From positions 1 to 6,334 of the forward strand of contig PIYJ01000058.1 in assembly GCA_003601725.1 (NCBI GenBank): DNA of 6,334 nt, written 5' to 3'. The DNA is from Candidatus Bathyarchaeota archaeon. Lineage in GTDB: Archaea > Thermoproteota > Bathyarchaeia > Bathyarchaeales > DTEX01. Below are positions 1 to 4,965 of the stretch, one piece after another. The notes beneath the pieces are model-generated. The model was not told the origin of the DNA. It was given only the letters and a program-made list of their open reading frames with translations, and did no database searches. The position numbers and the translations under genes are program-made. Positions within the stretch are counted from its first letter, which is position 1. The number at the start of each line of letters is the position of its first letter.

Positions 1-19
1 AAGTTAGTTTCATAACCAC
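1..19 (-). CDS. Possible 5' end of a minus-strand gene leaving the window
   Basis: On the minus strand an AGGAG ribosome-binding-type sequence (positions 32 to 28) stands 8 bases before a GTG at 19, which is in frame with an ATG at 13; the frame stays open to the window edge (V-V-M-K-L-T). An ATG at 21 in another frame is closed after three codons. Only six codons are visible, so nothing can be said about the product. If real, this gene is divergent from the small plus-strand gene at 447. The call rests only on the ribosome binding site and its spacing. Confidence 0.25.
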
Positions 20-383
20 ATGTATCTCTCCTGAAAAGCATGTGAAGCAAATATTCCGCTGAAAAACTTAGTGATGCATGTTTTGGCTGTTAAGATGCTA
101 TTCGTGACCTTACCTCTGTCTGTTCCACACATAACTCAGCCCACATCAACCATGAGAGATTATTTTTTCTTGACTCACGCATGTAATAAATAAGTTTCGG
201 ATTATTCCATAAAAAATACTTCTTCATAAACAATCAATTCCAATTGAAAGACTCCAAATGCCAAAAAAGGAAAATCTTCTTTTTGTTGTTTGCATCTTTT
301 TATGTCAATGAATCTTCTGACGGTCTGGAGGCTGTTTTCTCTAAAAGATGGTCTTCCTTGTTGACAAATAATCAACAAAAAAA
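20..383. other. AT-rich stretch with no supported gene
   Basis: No convincing coding region, RNA gene or repeat was found here on either strand. A TTG-initiated frame of 68 codons runs from 244 to 450, but it has no ribosome binding site, it crosses the TATA-like box at 384-391, and its amino-acid make-up is that of translated AT-rich spacer (many N, I, F, K). I treat the stretch as intergenic DNA holding the upstream regions of a possible leftward gene at the edge and the small rightward gene at 447. Confidence 0.5.
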
Positions 384-391
384 TTTATATA
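384..391 (+). promoter_or_regulatory. TATA-like box of the small gene at 447
   Basis: TTTATATA follows a run of A residues, as expected for an archaeal TATA box with a purine-rich BRE. Transcription would begin near 410-415, giving a leader of about 30 bases that contains the ribosome binding site at 433-442. The spacing between box, leader and start codon is coherent, which supports both the promoter and the gene. Confidence 0.5.
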
Positions 392-432
392 TCTTCCAGT
401 CAATAATCAATTATAGGAACATCCAAGCTCTT

Positions 433-442
433 GGAGGCGATC
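433..442 (+). promoter_or_regulatory. Extended Shine-Dalgarno sequence deciding the start at 447
   Basis: GGAGGCGATC matches the complement of the archaeal 16S rRNA 3' end (GGAGGTGATC) at nine of ten positions. Four bases separate its end from the ATG at 447, and nine separate the GGAGG core from it. It is the longest such match I noticed ahead of any start codon in the window, and the main reason to accept a gene shorter than 40 codons. Confidence 0.6.
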
Positions 443-446
443 CTCG

Positions 447-554
447 ATGAGAGAGTTTACCTTCAAGAGCGGTTGGATGTTTCCTAACGTGGAGATCCAT
501 GAGCCCGAATTAGGTGATCGTCCACCTCCAGTCTTTTATCCTTTTTCTGATTGA
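447..554 (+). CDS. Small protein of unknown function (35 aa), possibly the N-terminal part of a broken 69-codon gene
   Basis: This 35-codon ORF begins MREFTFKSGW and ends PPPVFYPFSD before a TGA at 552-554. It has a TATA-like box at 384-391 and a nine-of-ten Shine-Dalgarno match at 433-442, so translation from 447 is well supported. The peptide is soluble in character, rich in aromatic residues and proline (three prolines in a row at residues 26-28), with no membrane segment or metal motif. After the TGA the same frame stays open for 32 more codons and encodes a hydrophobic helix, so the two parts may once have formed, or may still form, one single-pass membrane protein of about 69 residues. 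Alternatives are two translationally coupled small genes, a nonsense mutation, a base-call error, or recoding of TGA. I do not recognise the family. That something here is expressed seems likely; how it is divided is open. Confidence 0.5.
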   Translation: MREFTFKSGWMFPNVEIHEPELGDRPPPVFYPFSD

Positions 555-557
555 AGA

Positions 558-653
558 ATGACTAGAGTTGTGGAGGGATGCGTTTTTATTTTGAGTTTAG
601 GGCTGGCCACATTTGGCGGTCTATTCGCCGTTAGAGTTTGGTTCCGCAATTAG
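558..653 (+). CDS. Small single-helix membrane peptide (31 aa), in frame with the preceding ORF
   Basis: An ATG three bases after the TGA of the 447-554 ORF opens 31 codons in the same frame, ending with TAG at 651-653. The peptide has a charged start (MTRVVEG), a hydrophobic segment at about residues 8-26 that includes CVFILSLGLATFGGLFAV, and a positively charged end (WFRN), which is typical of one transmembrane helix. No separate Shine-Dalgarno sequence precedes this ATG, so expression would depend on coupling to, or readthrough from, the ORF before it. It is probably the C-terminal half of a 69-codon gene split by a stop codon. No family recognised; the next gene, the NAD kinase at 775, has its own promoter. 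Confidence 0.4.
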   Translation: MTRVVEGCVFILSLGLATFGGLFAVRVWFRN

Positions 654-716
654 AGCATTTCAAGTTTTTCAGAGTTATAGATGATTTTATTTGTCGTACT
701 TCTCTGCGCTTCTTTC

Positions 717-725
717 TTTTAAATA
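717..725 (+). promoter_or_regulatory. TATA-like box of the NAD kinase gene
   Basis: TTTTAAATA lies about 30 bases before the ribosome binding site GGAAGGAAGG (755-764), which ends 10 bases before the ATG at 775. Transcription would begin near 747-752, giving a short leader. The box runs into AAATACATAA (721-730), a ten-base string that recurs at 4936-4945 ahead of the sorbitol dehydrogenase gene. Confidence 0.5.
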
Positions 726-774
726 CATAAATTGTATGAGAACTGCTTTCTATAGGAAGGAAGGTTGAATTGCT

Positions 775-1884
775 ATGAAGAAGATTGGTTTCATTGTTAA
801 TCCTGTGGCTGGAATGGGTGGGGCCGTGGGACTCAAAGGAACGGATGGAGAAGAGACCTTAAGGAGGGCTATTGCCTTAGGCGCGAAGCCCATAGCGCCT
901 ATTAGGGCGAAAGTCTTCCTTTCGCATCTCAAAAGCATGAACTGTGAAGTCTGCCTTTTAGCTGCCGCTGGAAAGATGGGTGAGCTGGAAGCCAGAGAAA
1001 CGGGGTTTCCCTGCATCCCAATAGGACAGTCAAAAGAGAAAACAGGCCCATCCGATACGAAGAGGGTAGCTGAATTAATGATTAAAGAGGGGATAGATCT
1101 CCTCGTTTTCTGTGGAGGTGACGGCACAGCTAGAGATGTTATGGATGTGGTGGAACTTAAACTTCCAGTTTTAGGCGTTCCCACAGGGGTTAAAATGCAT
1201 AGCGCCGTGTTTGCTCTTACTCCTGAAGCTGCAGCTCGAATTACGGCAAGGTTCTTAAGCGGTGGGCTTCCATTGAAGGAGGCTGAAGTTATGGATGTTG
1301 ACGAGGAGGCTTTCAGACGGGGTTATCTTTCCGCGAAATTATATGGATATATGCTTGTGCCCTATGAGGAGGAGTACGTCCAAAATGTCAAAATGCCGAG
1401 TTCTCGAAGTGAAAGTGAACTTAGAAATCAAGCAGCTATAGCTGTTTACGTCATCGAAAGGATTCTTCAGCCAGATGTTCTCTATATCCTCGGCCCAGGG
1501 ACCACTACTCGTACAATTGCCGATTTACTTGATCAAAAGAAGACTCTTCTGGGTGTAGATTTGCTTCTTAACAATAAGATCGTTGCGAGAGATGTGAATG
1601 AAAAGGAGATTCTTAGATACGTGGAAAAGAGAAGAGCCAAGATAATTGTGACTCCGATAGGTGGGCAGGGATTCATATTCGGCAGGGGTAACCAGCAGAT
1701 AAGTCCGAGAGTGATAAGGAAAGTCGGGATACGGAACATAATCGTCATAGCTACGAAGAGTAAACTTCGCAATCTTCGATTTCTCAGAGTGGATACTGGC
1801 GATTCTGAGATGGATGAGAGTCTTAAAGGAAAAATCGAGGTCATCATTGACTACAACCAAAGAGTAACGATGCCTGTAAGGTAA
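775..1884 (+). CDS. ATP-NAD kinase family protein (AcoX-like, COG3199 type)
   Basis: This 369-residue protein belongs to the archaeal/AcoX-like branch of the NAD kinase superfamily, predicted to phosphorylate NAD to NADP in the cytoplasm with ATP or polyphosphate. Visible motifs are the N-terminal nucleotide-binding strand and loop GFIVNPVAGMGG (residues 5-16), the family signature GGDGTARDV (114-122), the substrate-loop segment GVPTGVKMHSAVFA (134-147), a PGTTTRTIAD segment (241-250), and a glycine-rich TPIGGQGFIFGRGNQQISP stretch (293-311) typical of COG3199. The length fits that branch and exceeds the classical NadK of about 250-300 residues. The canonical GGDGT-(N/D)-E pattern reads GGDGTARD here, as is usual for this branch. 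The start is supported by GGAAGGAAGG at 755-764 and a TATA-like box at 717-725. The gene appears monocistronic. AcoX relatives accompany acetoin catabolism in bacteria without proven activity, so the NAD substrate is inferred from family, not shown. Confidence 0.9.
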   Translation: MKKIGFIVNPVAGMGGAVGLKGTDGEETLRRAIALGAKPIAPIRAKVFLSHLKSMNCEVCLLAAAGKMGELEARETGFPCIPIGQSKEKTGPSDTKRVAELMIKEGIDLLVFCGGDGTARDVMDVVELKLPVLGVPTGVKMHSAVFALTPEAAARITARFLSGGLPLKEAEVMDVDEEAFRRGYLSAKLYGYMLVPYEEEYVQNVKMPSSRSESELRNQAAIAVYVIERILQPDVLYILGPGTTTRTIADLLDQKKTLLGVDLLLNNKIVARDVNEKEILRYVEKRRAKIIVTPIGGQGFIFGRGNQQISPRVIRKVGIRNIIVIATKSKLRNLRFLRVDTGDSEMDESLKGKIEVIIDYNQRVTMPVR

Positions 1885-1970
1885 AACGCAAAAGTGTGAA
1901 TGAAATGTAGACCTAAAAACGGTCCATTATGAGCAAATGAAAAAATGACAACCCTTAAAGAAAGCATGGA

Positions 1971-1980
1971 CATTTTTTTC
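1971..1980 (+). terminator. Possible oligo-T terminator after the NAD kinase gene
   Basis: A run of seven T residues (1973-1979) lies about 90 bases after the NAD kinase stop codon. Archaeal RNA polymerase commonly stops at such T-runs without a hairpin. A weak GACC/GGTC inverted repeat (1910-1913 and 1921-1924) lies nearer the gene. The call rests on composition and position only. Confidence 0.25.
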
Positions 1981-2126
1981 GTCTCAAAGAAGATGACGAC
2001 GACCGACGACTTCCACTAGATTTTAATCATGCTTTAAAAGAATCATTCAGACTTTAAATGTACATCCGTTTTTGATGCTATTTTCTTGGATTATTCCTCG
2101 TGAAAATATTCGTTTAAAAATATGGA

Positions 2127-2225
2127 TCAAAAATCCGACCAGAAAGAAGCAAGAATCAGACCTAAATCATCGATTGGTTTCTCTTGGTCATTTTTTGTAT
2201 CCATTTTTTCCTTGAAAAGGCCCAT
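2127..2225 (-). CDS. Small protein of unknown function (32 aa) in the NAD kinase - glycerate kinase spacer
   Basis: This minus-strand ORF encodes 32 residues beginning MGLFKEKMDTKND, followed by a mildly hydrophobic end (DDLGLILASFWSDF) before TGA. A ribosome binding site GGAAGG (2236 to 2231) stands five bases before the ATG, and a TATA-like TTTATGT (2267 to 2261) would start transcription near 2238, leaving a very short leader. Amino-acid use is balanced, with charged residues first and an apolar end, unlike translated AT-rich spacer. After the stop there is an ATTTTT run (about 2118 to 2113 on the minus strand) that could end transcription. The gene is divergent from the glycerate kinase, whose start lies 92 bases away, and both may use the same promoter interval. 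No family is recognised; it could also be a truncated remnant. Confidence 0.42.
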   Translation of the reverse strand: MGLFKEKMDTKNDQEKPIDDLGLILASFWSDF

Positions 2226-2257
2226 CTCATCCTTCCATACGCTGCCATAAAGAGCAA

Positions 2258-2285
2258 AACACATAAATCTTGAATGATAAAAGCA
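2258..2285. promoter_or_regulatory. Candidate divergent promoter of the small minus-strand ORF and glycerate kinase
   Basis: ACATAAAT at 2261-2268 is TATA-like in both directions. Read on the minus strand (TTTATGT) it fits the small ORF at 2225; read on the plus strand it would start transcription near 2290, about 25-30 bases before the glycerate kinase start. A second AT-rich element, ATGATAAAAG (2274-2283), may serve the plus strand instead. No clear operator palindrome is visible. Confidence 0.35.
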
Positions 2286-2316
2286 AATAACATCTTGTCA
2301 ATGTCCAGCAGGCGGC

Positions 2317-3705
2317 ATGATTATGTCAATAATCAAGAATAAAGAAGACTTGATGTCAAATGCTTCTTCTCCGAAGGATAAAAAGGCAAGGAGGATCGCC
2401 TTAGACGCGATTGAAGAAGCATTTAAAGAGGCCGATCCTAAAAGAATCGTTCTTTCAAAAGTCAAGCTTGAAGGACAGACTCTAAAGATCAACAGTGACC
2501 ACTTTGACCTATCTGAATATAAAAGAATATTTGTTCTGGGCGGTGGGAAAGCCAGCGGAACTATGGCTGAAGCTCTCGAGGAGATTCTTAAGGATCGAAT
2601 AAACGACGGCATAATAATAGTCCCTAAAGGAATCGCAAAGAACTATCATCTGGATCGTATAAGACTCCATGAATCAAACCATCCCATCCCAGATGAAAGC
2701 AGCGTCTCAGGAGCAAGGAAGATTCTTGAATTAGCAGGGGAAGCTGGAAAAGGGGATCTAGTGATCTGTTTGATATCCGGTGGGGGATCAAGCTTGATGG
2801 CTCTTCCTAAGGAGAAGATATCACTTGAGGATAAACAGAGAGTAACGGATCTCCTTCTCAAGTCTGGAGCTACAATCAACGAGATAAATGCTGTACGAAA
2901 GCATATTTCCAGTTTTAAAGGCGGCCAACTTGCAAGAGCTGTCTACCCGGCCACTCTGGTTGGATTATTGCTCTCTGATGTTCTGGGCGACTCTTTGGAT
3001 GTTATAGCTTCCGGTCCTACGGTCCCAGATTCTTCTACATTTAATGATGCTGTCTCGATTCTACGAAGATATGATCTGTGGGATAAGATTCCCGAGTCTA
3101 TTAGACAAGTTTTGTCAAACGGTGTAAAGGGAGAGATAGCTGAAACCCCGAAGAAAGATGATCCAATATTTAAAAAAGTTAAAAACATCGTCATTGGTAA
3201 TAATCGGCTTGCATGTACAGCCGCAATGGAGAAAATCAAAAGAAGCGGGCTGAACGTACTTTTCTTAACATCCTTCATGGAAGGCGAAGCTAGACATATA
3301 GGCACATTCTTCGGTGCGATGGGCAGAGAACTAATGATGACAGACAAACCTGTTGCTCCACCCGTAGGCATCATAGCAGGAGGCGAGACCACAGTAACAG
3401 TAACGGGCAATGGTATTGGAGGGAGAAATCAAGAGATAGCTCTAGGCGCCGCGTTAAAGATAATAGGCGCCGAGGGAGTTGCTATCGCCTCAGCTAGCAC
3501 TGATGGTATTGACGGCCCTACAGATGCAGCGGGCGCAATAGTAGATGGAAAAACGATACTGCGTGCGAGAAATCTTGGACTCGACCCTGCGGAGGCTCTC
3601 AGAAATAACGATTCTTATTCATTCTTTTCTGGACTGAACGATCTCATCATGACAGGGCCTACGGGAACAAACGTCAATGATATAACTGTTCTTATAAAGG
3701 TCTGA
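2317..3705 (+). CDS. gckA: Glycerate 2-kinase (DUF4147/MOFRL family)
   Basis: Glycerate 2-kinase phosphorylates D-glycerate with ATP to 2-phosphoglycerate in the cytoplasm; in archaea it closes the non-phosphorylative or branched Entner-Doudoroff route and serves serine/glycerate breakdown. The 462 residues show the DUF4147 domain (about 25-285) with GGGKASG (75-81), ESNHPIPD (119-126), SGGGSSLM (154-161), NAVRKHIS (191-198), KGG (201-203), SDVLGD (220-225) and ASGPT (231-235). The MOFRL domain (about 346-456) follows, with GGET (355-358), GGRNQE (368-373), STDGIDGPTDAAGA (394-407), NDSY (431-434) and TGPTGTNVND (446-455). Lys78 and Arg370 match by motif the Lys and Arg proposed as catalytic in the Thermotoga enzyme. 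Length is typical. The upstream sequence AGGCGG (2310-2315) is only one base from the ATG at 2317 but seven from the in-frame ATG at 2323, so the true start may be residue 3. The gene appears monocistronic and converges on the membrane operon. Confidence 0.95.
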   Translation: MIMSIIKNKEDLMSNASSPKDKKARRIALDAIEEAFKEADPKRIVLSKVKLEGQTLKINSDHFDLSEYKRIFVLGGGKASGTMAEALEEILKDRINDGIIIVPKGIAKNYHLDRIRLHESNHPIPDESSVSGARKILELAGEAGKGDLVICLISGGGSSLMALPKEKISLEDKQRVTDLLLKSGATINEINAVRKHISSFKGGQLARAVYPATLVGLLLSDVLGDSLDVIASGPTVPDSSTFNDAVSILRRYDLWDKIPESIRQVLSNGVKGEIAETPKKDDPIFKKVKNIVIGNNRLACTAAMEKIKRSGLNVLFLTSFMEGEARHIGTFFGAMGRELMMTDKPVAPPVGIIAGGETTVTVTGNGIGGRNQEIALGAALKIIGAEGVAIASASTDGIDGPTDAAGAIVDGKTILRARNLGLDPAEALRNNDSYSFFSGLNDLIMTGPTGTNVNDITVLIKV

Positions 3706-3710
3706 ACAGT
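3685..3710. terminator. Inverted repeat at the convergent gene ends, possible transcript-end hairpin
   Basis: ACTGTTC (3685-3691) and GAACAGT (3704-3710) are perfect 7-base inverted arms around a 12-base loop; the right arm includes the last two bases of the glycerate kinase stop codon. The minus-strand operon ends 11 bases later, at 3721. A hairpin between convergent genes could stabilise or end both transcripts, but no T-run follows, so it does not look like a standard archaeal terminator. Confidence 0.3.
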
Positions 3711-3720
3711 CTAAAGATTC

Positions 3721-4197
3721 TCATTGTTCAAGATTGAGACTTATTTCTTCCTCAACTTCTTCTTCGCCTTCGCTCGGCCAGCTAATCGTATATCCACCTA
3801 AATATGCACCTATAATGTCTCCAAGAAGAGGGAGAATTATCATCTCAAGAAAGTTTACGGTTAGATCTAATCCTCCATAGAAGACCAGTACCACTGTGAA
3901 TCCTGTGAATCCTATTCCGCCGGTAAGGGGAAGCAGGATTTTCAGATTGTTTTCAACGAAGTAGCCAGTATACAACCCTCCTAAGAATCCGCAGATGAGA
4001 TATATGAGAGCGAAAGAGATTGCTGCTTTGGCGATAACGAAATTCTCAAACACGGTTACGGTTAAAATGCCTAGAGCTATCAAGATTCGTTGAATCAAAA
4101 TATTTACGAGGCTGGATAAAAGGATCGTTCCAAGGAAGCAGATTCCTCCGCCGACTGCGGAGTGCACAATATCCATTCTTGTCACGGCATCACTCAT
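3721..4197 (-). CDS. Four-helix integral membrane protein of unknown function
   Basis: The 158-residue protein is dominated by hydrophobic, glycine-rich segments at about residues 14-36, 53-80, 86-108 and 113-139, indicating four membrane helices; the stretch at 38-50 is also apolar. Glycine-rich turns such as GGIGFTGF (93-100) and GDIIGAYLGGY (126-136) suggest tight helix packing. After the last helix comes a very acidic tail (EGEEEVEEE, residues 143-151). With an even helix number both ends should lie on the same side, probably the cytoplasm. The ATG is supported by AGGATGTGA (4213 to 4205 on the minus strand), a good Shine-Dalgarno-like match seven bases upstream that lies within the last codons of the preceding gene, so the two genes are almost certainly co-translated. 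No enzymatic or transporter motif is visible and I cannot name a family; small archaeal DUF-type membrane proteins look similar. Confidence 0.85.
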   Translation of the reverse strand: MSDAVTRMDIVHSAVGGGICFLGTILLSSLVNILIQRILIALGILTVTVFENFVIAKAAISFALIYLICGFLGGLYTGYFVENNLKILLPLTGGIGFTGFTVVLVFYGGLDLTVNFLEMIILPLLGDIIGAYLGGYTISWPSEGEEEVEEEISLNLEQ

Positions 4198-4204
4198 ATC
4201 ATAT

Positions 4205-4873
4205 TCACATCCTAATTTCTGTTGAGTTTAAGATCGTTTCGAAGAGATCTGACATTTTCTCGCAGTCCTCTTTTTTCCCCCAAAAGGCTATCTCGACGAG
4301 TTTCTGATTTTGAATGTAAGACATCATCAAAAAGGACATATCATAAAACTTCCCGTCAGTTTCGATTCCGTCCTTCACGATGATTTTTGAATAACCGGCT
4401 TGTTTTTTAAAGAGTTCGATTTCCCCTGTTTCTTCAAAGATTATGGATGCATTCTCGTTTTTACTTTGAGTCCAATTATAGACTCTTTCTATTTCGAAGG
4501 TTGCTACTGATAAGGCATCCGTCAAATTATATTCTTTCATGAAGTTCTGAGTTGCTTTTTCATCGTGAATCTTGAAGATGATTGCGGAAAGCAAGTTGGG
4601 AGGCGTTAAAAATACATTATATATATCGCCTGTCGAGTTCTCGGTTTTCCAAGAGTAAACAAACCAGTTTCTTGGTAAATCTATTTTAATGAATCTGTTC
4701 TCTAAACGTAAATATTCTCCTCTGCTATGAGTTGCGACAATCTCATAAATCACTAGGAACCCCACAAGTAACGATCCGAGAATCATGAGAAGAAAAATCA
4801 TGAGGGGCAATCTCGGACGGCTAAGTTTCAATGGTGCTTCCCGACCCTTTTTATAGAATTCTTTGCGATACAT
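4205..4873 (-). CDS. Membrane-anchored exported protein with a PsbP/DcrB-like domain (tentative)
   Basis: The 222-residue protein has a basic N-terminus (KK, R, K, R within residues 1-21), one hydrophobic helix at about residues 24-47 and an outward-facing domain of about 170 residues. The domain opens with RFIKIDLPRNWFVY (60-73) and ends with VEIAFWGKKEDCEKMSDLFE (193-212) before a final ILNST motif, an arrangement like PsbP/DcrB/Mog1-type alpha-beta sandwiches, where a strand is followed by a last helix. This fold call is inference. Five N-glycosylation sequons (Asn79, 116, 133, 141, 216) all lie after the helix, fitting exposure outside the archaeal cell; the only cysteine (204) rules out an internal disulfide. 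It is the first gene of an operon with the four-helix protein, seven bases apart. The ATG at 4873 has no ribosome binding site, and a TATA-like TTTATATA abuts it; starts at TTG 4828 or ATG 4801 would keep the helix and are possible. Confidence 0.8.
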   Translation of the reverse strand: MYRKEFYKKGREAPLKLSRPRLPLMIFLLMILGSLLVGFLVIYEIVATHSRGEYLRLENRFIKIDLPRNWFVYSWKTENSTGDIYNVFLTPPNLLSAIIFKIHDEKATQNFMKEYNLTDALSVATFEIERVYNWTQSKNENASIIFEETGEIELFKKQAGYSKIIVKDGIETDGKFYDMSFLMMSYIQNQKLVEIAFWGKKEDCEKMSDLFETILNSTEIRM

Positions 4874-4945
4874 ATATAAATTTGCTGTTTGTAATGAAAA
4901 ATTCCCCTTCGATTTTTAGGAAATCTTTATTTTTGAAATACATAA
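4873..4945. promoter_or_regulatory. Divergent promoter region between the membrane operon and sorbitol dehydrogenase
   Basis: The interval contains several TATA-like boxes: TATATAAA at 4873-4880, usable in either direction; TTTATTTT at 4928-4935 or just before it on the plus strand; and AAATACATAA at 4936-4945. For the dehydrogenase, the TTTATTTT box fits the GTG start at 4966, while AAATACATAA fits the ATG at 4984. The 4873-4880 box touches the annotated start codon of the minus-strand gene, which is odd unless that gene begins further in. No clear operator palindrome is visible. Confidence 0.4.
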
Positions 4946-4954
4946 TGGAAAGTG

Positions 4955-4962
4955 AAGGAGGA
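4955..4962 (+). promoter_or_regulatory. Shine-Dalgarno sequence favouring the GTG start at 4966
   Basis: AAGGAGGA is a strong match to the anti-Shine-Dalgarno complement. Its GGAGG core (4957-4961) ends four bases before GTG 4966, which is in frame with the dehydrogenase, while the ATG at 4962 is out of frame. A second, weaker purine stretch, GAAGGGA (4974-4980), ends three bases before ATG 4984. Confidence 0.5.
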
Positions 4963-4965
4963 TGC

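Noticed and set aside
244..450. 68-codon plus-strand frame starting with TTG
   Set aside because: It has no ribosome binding site, crosses a TATA-like box, has low-complexity spacer composition, and overlaps the better supported start of the small gene at 447.
750..1184. 144-codon minus-strand frame opposite the NAD kinase
   Set aside because: It is a shadow of the NAD kinase gene, covers that gene's ribosome binding site, and has no start signals of its own.
1945..2019. 24-codon plus-strand frame (MTTLKESMDIFF start)
   Set aside because: It looks mildly coding-like but has no ribosome binding site or promoter and is too short to support; it also spans the T7 run.
2123..2135. GGAT-CAAAA-ATCC short hairpin
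   Set aside because: A four-base stem is not distinguishable from chance in AT-rich spacer.
2943..3410. 155-codon minus-strand frame inside glycerate kinase
   Set aside because: It is a shadow frame opposite a gene with complete family motifs.
4831..4965. N-terminal extension of the sorbitol dehydrogenase frame
   Set aside because: It would overlap the divergent gene, cover its promoter region, and add about 45 residues absent from the family; strong start signals exist at 4966 and 4984.
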